From Paraphoma chrysanthemicola (taxonomy: Eukaryota; Ascomycota; Dothideomycetes; Pleosporales; Phaeosphaeriaceae): DNA of 64,000 bases. Position numbers and translations under genes: made by a program. Below the pieces are notes generated by a model, which was not told the origin of the DNA, ran no database searches, and saw only the letters and a list, made by a program, of their open reading frames with translations. Below are positions 56,138-64,000 of this stretch, one piece after another. Numbering within the stretch: the first letter of the stretch is position 1; every line of letters begins with the position of its first letter. The stretch covers positions 1,116,001 through 1,180,000 of the forward strand of contig JAGMWG010000009.1 of assembly GCA_020744225.1 (NCBI GenBank). Direction: 5' to 3'.

Positions 56138-58329
56138 GTATATTATCTTATAATATACTTTTTAAAATATACTAAAGTTACTAGCTACTTTACTCTTGAA
56201 AACTAATTAGAAATACTTAGACTCTTACAGTTACTTCGTAAAATTTTAAAGAAATTACCTATGTAAAGCACAGGCCTATTACCTTAATATAAATAATTAG
56301 CTTAGTGTAATTAAATAGCTAAAGTTATAATTTCTTAGTAGAACGCGCTTGTTTATAATAGTAGATTTTTAATAGATTAATTAATTACATCTTATTACAG
56401 TCTCTAGTTATTTTGTAGTTTATTTTTACTAGTAGAGTTACTATTTTTATTGCTGTTGCAGCTATTAAGGTTATCTAACTTACCTACGCCTAATATAATT
56501 ACAGACTTACGCTTAACGCTTAGAGACTATTCTTATAGTATATTGCTTATATATTTATTCTTATTAGTTATACTATTATTCTTACAATCTTTAGCTTAGA
56601 TTACAGCTTATATTGTAGCGCGCTTATCCTACTATAAGACTACTACCTTAGTATAGGAATCTATAAGCTACTACATACTAAAGGCTATCTTATAAGCTAG
56701 TATTAAGTCTATTATAGTTCTCTTCTTATAATACTTAAAGCTATAGTTATAATTAATATACTCCTATTTAGCTATAGTCTTAGTATTATAGTTACTATTA
56801 TTATTAGCATATACTTACTTAGTAATAACGCGCTTAATAAGAACACCTATTACTGTACACTTATAGTACTAGTAAGCCTAGTTCTTAACTATAGGTAATA
56901 ATTACTTCTATTTATTAGTAATCTTAGTAGCCTTACAAAGTTATTTTATAGTAAGCTTACTCTCTAAGTAAGTAAGGTTATCTACCTTGCGCTGTTATAC
57001 TATCTAGTGCGCGTCTTAGAAGTATATAGAACTACTCTTAGTCTCTAAAGCTTGCTTTTTACAATATTAGCACTTATCTTTAGTGTTTTTAGCTATCTTT
57101 GTTTAATAGAGATTACGCTTAAAGCTCTTAGCTATATAAGTAAGTGCTAAGACGCTGCGTAGATACTTAATAATAGAGAATACTACGTTAATAGAGAAAT
57201 ACTTACAAAGTACAGCATTAATAAACAAAGCTTAGAGCTAAATTTAGTAAACTATTTTTAGTATACAAAACGCTATATTACTAGATAGTAAGTTCTCTAG
57301 TTCTAGAGTTACGTTATATAGTAGTAGCTAACGTATAAGCTATACTATCTTAAGATTAATTTTAACACAATAAAAGCTTTAGATAGAAGACTTTATAGGT
57401 AAGAAGCTAAGCTTTAGAGGTAATAAGACTACTATTAGAGTAGTAGATCATACTATTATAAGTAGAGGTATAAAAGATTACTCTTTAGTACTAGAGTTAT
57501 AATCTTCTTATTATTTTAATTAATTAAGTATAATACTAGATACCTAAGAAGTAATACTTATACGTCTCTAGCTACTTAGAATAGTAGTGCAGGTAAAAGT
57601 TTAACGTTAGATCTCTACTATAGTTACTAGAAAGTTAGCTTTACTTATATCTTTAGACCTAGTATAAGCAGTCTAGTTAAGGTAGCGCCTATAGTACTAT
57701 TTAAGTAGCTAGAAATAGCTTATATTAAGTAGCTAGAGTAGGTAAGTTATATAAAGTAGTAACGCTTATAGTATAATACTATTATTCTTTATAAACTTAG
57801 TAAACTCTATTTTTTTATGTAAGCTGTACCTATCTACTATATTACGAACAGAGTTCGTTATTATAAATTAACTCTACCTCTAATTAATTCTAATACAGAG
57901 TTAAGATCTAAGAAAGAAGAAATACTAGAGTATAAAGACTACTATAACAATAGGTAGTACAGTAAAGCAGACTACAATCTAGATACGTAACTAATTAGTA
58001 ATCTAAGGAACTTAGTAAACACAGATTATAGAACACAGTTTATAATTAGTAACACTTCTTAGTAATAGAGCGTAAATTAATTCTAGTATATAGCTATGTG
58101 CAAAGTACTCTTTATACTCTATAGTTAAGAATTATACCTACTTAATATATTACTCTAGTAACTAACACACTTTGTGTATATACTTGTCTATAACTTAACT
58201 GCGATATCTTCTATTTAACTAAATATCCTAACGCTTAACTCTCTTTAGATTAGCTACTCTTAGTAAGTTAGAAAGTTTATTATATATTAACTACTAGTTT
58301 AGGAAGACTATATTGTAACTATGTCTTAA
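56138..58329. other. Unclassified mutated DNA; possible BED-type transposase on minus strand
   Basis: No recognisable pol. The reverse strand at about 57150-56950 reads a Cys-rich segment (KDKC, then YCKKQAL, then a His) resembling a BED zinc finger of hAT transposons, but the rest does not confirm it. It may also hold the left LTR of the next element (just before 58330). No direct repeat with the window end was found. Confidence 0.3.
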
Positions 58330-61300
58330 ATAAGAACTTTATTATCTAAGGTAAGAACTATAACTATAGATACTACTAATAATATTACTATTAAGAAGCT
58401 TACTGCAGAAATAGAGAATATAAAGTAATTCTCTATTAAGGTAATAAAAAAGATTAAGAGCCTTATAGTAATAATCGCGAAACTCTAAGATAAACTCTTA
58501 AAACTAAGTCTACTTAAAAAGTTTAATAGCACCTAGTTAAAACTTAAAGAATTTCTTACTATAGTATCTATTTATCTAGATATTAATGCTAGTAAGATTT
58601 CTAATAATATAGTAAAAGTATTCTTTGTAGTAGCCTACTTTATAGAAAGAGCTATAGAGTAGTTTAAAGTCTACCTTATTAACTAAATAAAACACAGCGC
58701 TAACTAATAGAGTAACGAAATAATAGTAATCTTCTCTAGTTATAAGTACTTTAAACAAAAACTTATAATATTCTTTAGCAAGGTTAATACTAAAAGAGTA
58801 GCTAAGTAAAAACTCTAACGTCTTAAACAAACTTAGTCTACCTTAATCTATACCTTAGAGTTTAAACAACTCTTAAGTAAACTTAACTAGAGAGAAGAGG
58901 CGCTTATAGTATAGTACTATAAAGACCTAAAAGATAACATCTAATACAAACTTATCTATATAGACTAACTAATAACCTTTACAGTACTAGTAGAGTAAGC
59001 TATTAAGATTAACGATTGTTTATACTTTTAGTATTAAAGTAAGAAAGAACAGTTCTTAGTTAGTTAGAACTACTACTCTAAGAAATAATAAGATTGCAAA
59101 GACCTAATAATACTTAGCGCGAATTATAAAAAGAAAAAATATACTCTAAACCTAAAGAAAGAAGAACTCTATAAGAAGAGAGTATACTTTAAATGCGAAG
59201 AAATAGGATATTTAGTAAGAAACTATTCTAAGAAATCTAACACTAGCTAATAAACTAGAACAGATAGTACTAAAAACTAAGCAGCAGCTAATAAAGAAAA
59301 TACTGTAAAACTTGTAGGAATAAATAAACACAGCTTATTACATTAGACTGTATATACTAATAATATTTATTACACCTATATAAGTAGTAAATAAGATATA
59401 GGATACTAGCCTTAAAAGAATAGAGTTACAGTAACCTAAGAACCTAGAACACTAAAAAGTAAAGAGAAGAAACTTACGCTAGAGAAATACGAAGACTTAT
59501 CTATAGAAAGAGATTCTAACAAAGTTATGTAAATACTAGCTTTAATAATAAAGAAAGTAGACAGCAACTTAGAGAAGGCTAAAGATAAAGAGAAACTATC
59601 TTTTATTAAAGATCTTATAGAAAAAAACTACTATCTTAAGATATACTGCGTAGAGAATATAGAATATGTAAAATAAATTAGAATTGCAGAGAAAGAAGAG
59701 ATTCTAGAGATTAGAGACATTACCTATACAAAGACACTACAATTCTTTAAGAAGAACTTAGTAGCCTTTATAATTAAGGAACTATATAATAACTAGAAAT
59801 AAGAGCAACTAATAGAAACCTTATTTACTAAATTCTAGAAATAGGTTATACAGAACTTCTAACTAGAAGATATAATGCCTAACAAGAAAACATAGAAAGA
59901 TATTGTATACTAGGTAGTACAGCTTAATAAAAGAGATTACTAATATATTATAATTAAATATTAGATTCTAATTATTGCTAGAAAACCTAGAAAAAAGAAC
60001 TAATAGAGAAACTAACTAGAAGAAGAAGATAACAAACAACTCTAACCTAATTACCTAGTATACTATAAAATAGTATAAGCAGCATATATTTACAATAACT
60101 ATACTCTCTATAAAGGTGTAAAGAAGTTATACTAGATACAACTAGTAAGAGTACTAAGAGAAGTAATTCTAAAACTCTTACTAGCTATAGAAATCTATAG
60201 GTAAAAACGCGTACAGAAATAAAAACACTGTAGATACGTATATATAGAACTAAGACTACTTCTACTATTAGAATGTATTCTTAGAAGAGCTTAGTACTAC
60301 TACCTAGAAAACAAGTGCCTAAAACACGTACAGAACAAAGTTAATACTAAGTTCTAGTCTAAGAAAACGTATCTACAAAGAACTACAGAAATAATAAAGA
60401 ATTTAGACTTATATATCTATATAGATAGAGCCTTAAACAACGTTAAAATCTATACACTAGTAGATAGTAGAGTAACCTAAAACTTTATTTTAAAAGAATA
60501 TGTTAAAGTATATAAAATACCTACTTAACTAAAAAAATACTTATAAGTAGTATATATAATTAAAGAAAATAGCTTTAAAGAACCTATTACAGAAGAAATA
60601 CACAAGATCTTAGAGCTTAATAAATAGATAGAAATAATTATTCTTAACGTTATTACTATTAGTAACGAATAAGACGCTATTCTAGAAATACCCTAGCTCT
60701 AACAATCTAACTCTACTATTAACTAGTAAAAAAAGAAGGTTAAATTCGTTAAATAACTAGATTATATTATCTAACTCTAAGCTATAAGCAGAGAAACCTA
60801 TGCAATTAAGACTACGCCTCTACTAAAAAAATATAAGAACTTAGCAGACGTATTTAAGAAACCTAATAATAGTTTACTAGAACACTAATCTTAGAACTAC
60901 AAGATACCTCTAGTTCTAGATGCAAAACTTAGATAATAACTATTATACAAACTTATAGAATACAAGTTAGATATTCTTAAGAAATATATTAACAAAGAAC
61001 TAGAGAAAGAATAGATAAGACTATCTAAATTAGAAGCTGTTTCTCTAATATTCTTTGTTGCAAAGAAAGAAATAAAGAACCTTAGACTATGCGTTAACTA
61101 TTGTAATATAAACTCTAAAACTATAAAAAACTGCTACCTGCTACCTTTAATAGTAGAGATATAAGATAGACTATTTAGAGCGTAATAGTTTACATAACTT
61201 AATATTAAAAACGTATACTATACTATTTAAATTAAGAAGAGTAAAGAATAGAAAACTGCTTTTAAATTAAGAGAAGAACTCTATAAATACTAGGTTATGC

Positions 61301-63740
61301 TCTTTAAACTTACTAACGCACTAGCAACCTTCTAAGAACAAATTAATAACGTTCTAAGAGAATACCTAGATATATTTGTAATAGTATACCTAGACGACAT
61401 TCTTATCTACTTTGCAATACTAGAAGAATACAAACGACATATAAGAACTATCTTTAACGCACTTCTATAGGCTAAACTTTACTTTAGCCTAAAGAAATAC
61501 AAATTCTACGTTAAAAGTACTATCTTTCTTAGGTTTATTATTAAACTAGAAGTAATAAAAATAGACCTAATTAAGATTAGAGACATTAAAGAATAAAAGA
61601 CTCTAAAGAACCTTAAAGAAGTACAATTCTTCTTAGGGTTTTGTAACTACAACTAAAAGTTTATCTCTAAATAGACTAGACTAACTAAACTACTAGTTAA
61701 ACTTATAAAGAAGAACGTTCTATTCCTATAGAGTAAGGAATACAAGAACTCGTTCTTAAAACTTAAGAAGGTATTTACTAAGGAACTTATTCTATAGATA
61801 TTTAACTTAACGCTACTAATAATAGTTAAAACTAACGCCTTAGGTTTTAGATTAAAAGCAGCACTTATATAGAAGAATAAAGACAGAAATAAACAGCCTA
61901 TCTTCTACTAGTTAAGAAAGATAAATAAAGTAGAACTTAACTACAATATCTTTAATAAAGAACTTCTTATAATTAAAGAAGTATTTAAATAATAGAGAGC
62001 TAACCTCTAAGAAGTAAGATATAAGATTACAGTCTACTTAGACTATAAGAACCTTACTAGATTTATAGAAAACAAAGAGCTAACTCTCTAATAAATCTAA
62101 ACTATATAATTTCTTATAACATTTAACTTTAAGATACTTTACTGCAAAGAAACTAAAAACCTAAGAGTAGACACTCTAAGTAGAAGACTAGAATACAAAG
62201 AAAACAAAACTATAAGCAGCGTAATCTTACGAATAGAAATAGATAGCTCTATAGTATATAACTATCCCTAACTTACTATAAATACAGAAATGTTAAAGAA
62301 AAAAGATAACTAGATTAAATAGATTAGCAAGACTACGAAGAAATCTACTACTAAAATTAAAGAAATTAAGAAAACAGTTTAAGAAGAAAATAGACTAATT
62401 CTTATCTTTAGATAGATATATATTCTAAAATCTATAAGAAAAGAATTTATAAGATAATTCTATAAATCTCTAATACATAAATATTAAGAAACTAAGAAAA
62501 CACTATAATAACTTATAGAATAATATTACTTCTCTTATATATAAGTAATAGTAACATAAGTTCTAGTAGAATGCGTAGACTATTATTAAAACAAGTTAGC
62601 TAGATACGTACTCTATAGAGAACTCTAACTAATAGAACTTATAGATAGACCTTAGAGAACAGTTGTACTTAACTTTATTACTAAACTACCTAAGTTAATA
62701 GAACTTATAACAAAAGTAAAATATAATACAATCTTAGTTATAATTAATAAAGTAATAAGATACGCATATTTTATACTATACTTAGAAGCTAGCAATATAT
62801 AAGAATATATATACGTAACTCTATAACATGTTTAGAGCAAACATAGACTCTTAGATAAAATTATCTTAGATAGAGATATTAAGTTTATATCTAAATTTTA
62901 GTAAACTCTCTACGCAAAGACAGGAATTAAACTAGGAATTAAACTAGAAATATTAACTGTATTTTACTCTTAAATAGATAGAATTATAGAAAGAACTAAC
63001 TAAATAGTAAAATAATACCTAAGAATATACCTTAACTATAGATAAGATAACTAAGTATTATTACTACTCTTAGCACAATTCGCATATAATATATTATAGT
63101 ATAGCGCTATATAAATAATACTATTCTTTATAAACTATAGGTTCTTACCTAAGATTACAGAAGAACTAAGATAACTTAAATCTTACAGCTAAATAGCTAA
63201 AGAAAGAATTAAAATTATCTAGTAAATATACTAGCAACTCTATAAAGATATATACTTTCTTTAAGAGTTAATAGACAAATACTATAATAAAAAATAAAAG
63301 AAAGTACCTATCTTTTAAAAGAAAGAGAAGGTCTAGCTACTACAAAAAAATATTAAAAGTAAAAGATTAAGTAGTAAATTAGACTACGTTAAGATTAGAC
63401 CTTACGAAATTAAAAAATAAGTCTTACTAGTTAGTTACTGTCTTAAGCTACTCTAGACAATAAAAATATACTTAACTTTCTACGTTACTCTCCTAGAAAA
63501 AGTACTTCTAGACGTATAACCTGTAATATATAAGGCCGTAATATATAGATAAGATATAGAAGAATAAGAAGTTAATAAGATATTAGGCTAGAAATAGCAA
63601 AATAAAAAGAATTACTACCTAATCTAATAGAAAGGTTATAATACTAAAGAACAACTCTAGGAAAACACATAAGAACCTCTAGAAAATCTTAACTACTTTA
63701 AGTTATTAGAAGACTTTTAAAGTTAAAACTAGACACTCTA
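58330..63740 (+). mobile_element. Second Ty3/gypsy chromovirus, milder RIP
   Basis: Plus-strand translation through stops is easy to follow. Gag (58.5-59.06 kb, with YLDINASKI) is followed by a zinc knuckle at 59183-59228 (FKCEEIGYLVRNY). The reverse transcriptase has an intact YLDD (61384-61410, IVYLDDILIY). RNase H ends in LRVDTLSRRLEY near 62170. Integrase (62.6-63.2 kb) includes KYNTILVIINKV and ILDRDIKFISKF. A chromodomain lies at 63.54-63.72 kb (EVNKILG, then EPLENLNYF). Stops are TAA/TAG only. The right LTR should lie beyond 63740 and probably past the window edge. Confidence 0.85.
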
Positions 63741-64000
63741 GATAACTTGTCTTGCAGCGAACTAAGAAAGGCGTTAAAATCTACACCTAACTTATCTTCT
63801 AATAAACTCTTAAGAGAAGTAGAACTATTAAAACTACTTAGAGTAAAGGCTTAGTTGCCTACAGCACTCTAAAGCGCCGCCTTCTTAGCCTTCTCTTAAT
63901 CTAACTTTGCCTTTAACGTAGCTAACTATTATAATAACTTCTTATTAATATACGCCTTTTACTTACAAAGACGTTCTAAGTAATTCTAGCTCTTTACTAG
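63741..64000. other. Edge of the second gypsy element or following DNA
   Basis: 260 bp after the chromodomain. It is less AT-rich (gcgccgccttc, cttgcagcgaac) and has no identifiable repeat partner inside the window. Confidence 0.3.

Larger units (their letters stand above)
38941..64000. repeat. AT-rich, RIP-mutated transposon block
   Basis: About 25 kb with an abrupt composition change, very frequent TpA and a near-absence of CpA and TpG in most parts. Stops (TAA, TAG) occur in every frame. The only open frame of 60 codons or more is antisense to a dead gag at 58576-58830. CpG is comparatively spared (gcg, acg remain), which fits RIP acting on CpA. Translating through the stops shows LTR and DNA transposon proteins (listed separately). 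No host gene, RNA gene or CRISPR array is visible. Parts not assigned below (38941-39399, 40261-42288, 42806-43779, 54000-55979) hold similarly mutated DNA of unknown origin. Confidence 0.95.

Noticed and set aside
58576..58830. 84-codon minus-strand open frame in the RIP block
   Set aside because: It is the antisense of the second chromovirus gag. It is open because TGA is missing and A/T-rich codons give Phe, Tyr and Leu.

Overview
This window looks like part of a filamentous ascomycete (Pezizomycotina) chromosome, most plausibly a dothideomycete, although the class is inferred. Three things point this way: genes split by short GT-AG introns of about 45-110 bp; fungus-specific families such as a PTH11-like rhodopsin-domain protein, Dal5-type permeases and an S1/P1 nuclease; and a repeat compartment mutated in the way repeat-induced point mutation (RIP) does it.

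The first 38.8 kb is a normal gene-rich block. In order it carries: the 3' part of a Dal5-type MFS permease; a small predicted gene of unknown function; a small helix-turn-helix-like nuclear protein; the spliceosomal cyclophilin CWC27; an MBOAT lysophospholipid acyltransferase; a rhodopsin-domain membrane protein; a secreted GMC oxidoreductase; an S10 serine carboxypeptidase with a GPI-like tail; the centromeric histone CENP-A; Derlin; a secreted S1/P1 nuclease; the RAD16 repair ATPase/ubiquitin ligase; an HPP-family membrane protein; the ABCF ATPase ARB1; the GID-complex subunit GID9/FYV10; the 25S rRNA methyltransferase BMT5; mitochondrial succinyl-CoA ligase alpha (LSC1); a second Dal5-type permease; and an FAD monooxygenase. 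These are mostly unrelated housekeeping or secreted functions, and I see no biosynthetic cluster. Two head-to-head pairs, CWC27/MBOAT and CENP-A/Derlin, probably share promoters. Exon models were built by hand from splice consensus and reading-frame continuity. Every complete model has a total length divisible by three.

From about 38.94 kb to the right edge (25 kb) the composition changes abruptly to very AT-rich, TpA-rich DNA. Over the whole stretch only one open frame of 60 codons or more was found, and it is an artefact. This is a graveyard of RIP-mutated transposons. By translating through the stops I recognise: a gag-like fragment; a truncated inverted pogo/Fot1-like transposase; a Ty1/copia pol on the minus strand; a second pogo/Fot1-like transposase; a compact LTR element of about 1.28 kb (TRIM-like) with an internal minisatellite; a 7.2-kb Ty3/gypsy chromovirus with both LTRs; and a second, milder-mutated chromovirus running to the window edge. 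The mutation pattern shows a clear trinucleotide preference (pyrimidine-C-A lost, purine-C-A partly kept).

I did not find a convincing undescribed multi-gene system. The items most worth a second look are the RIP context and boundary, the nested element architecture with a 30-bp perfect palindrome, the duplicated CENP-A tail, and the small unknown gene at 1434-2036.
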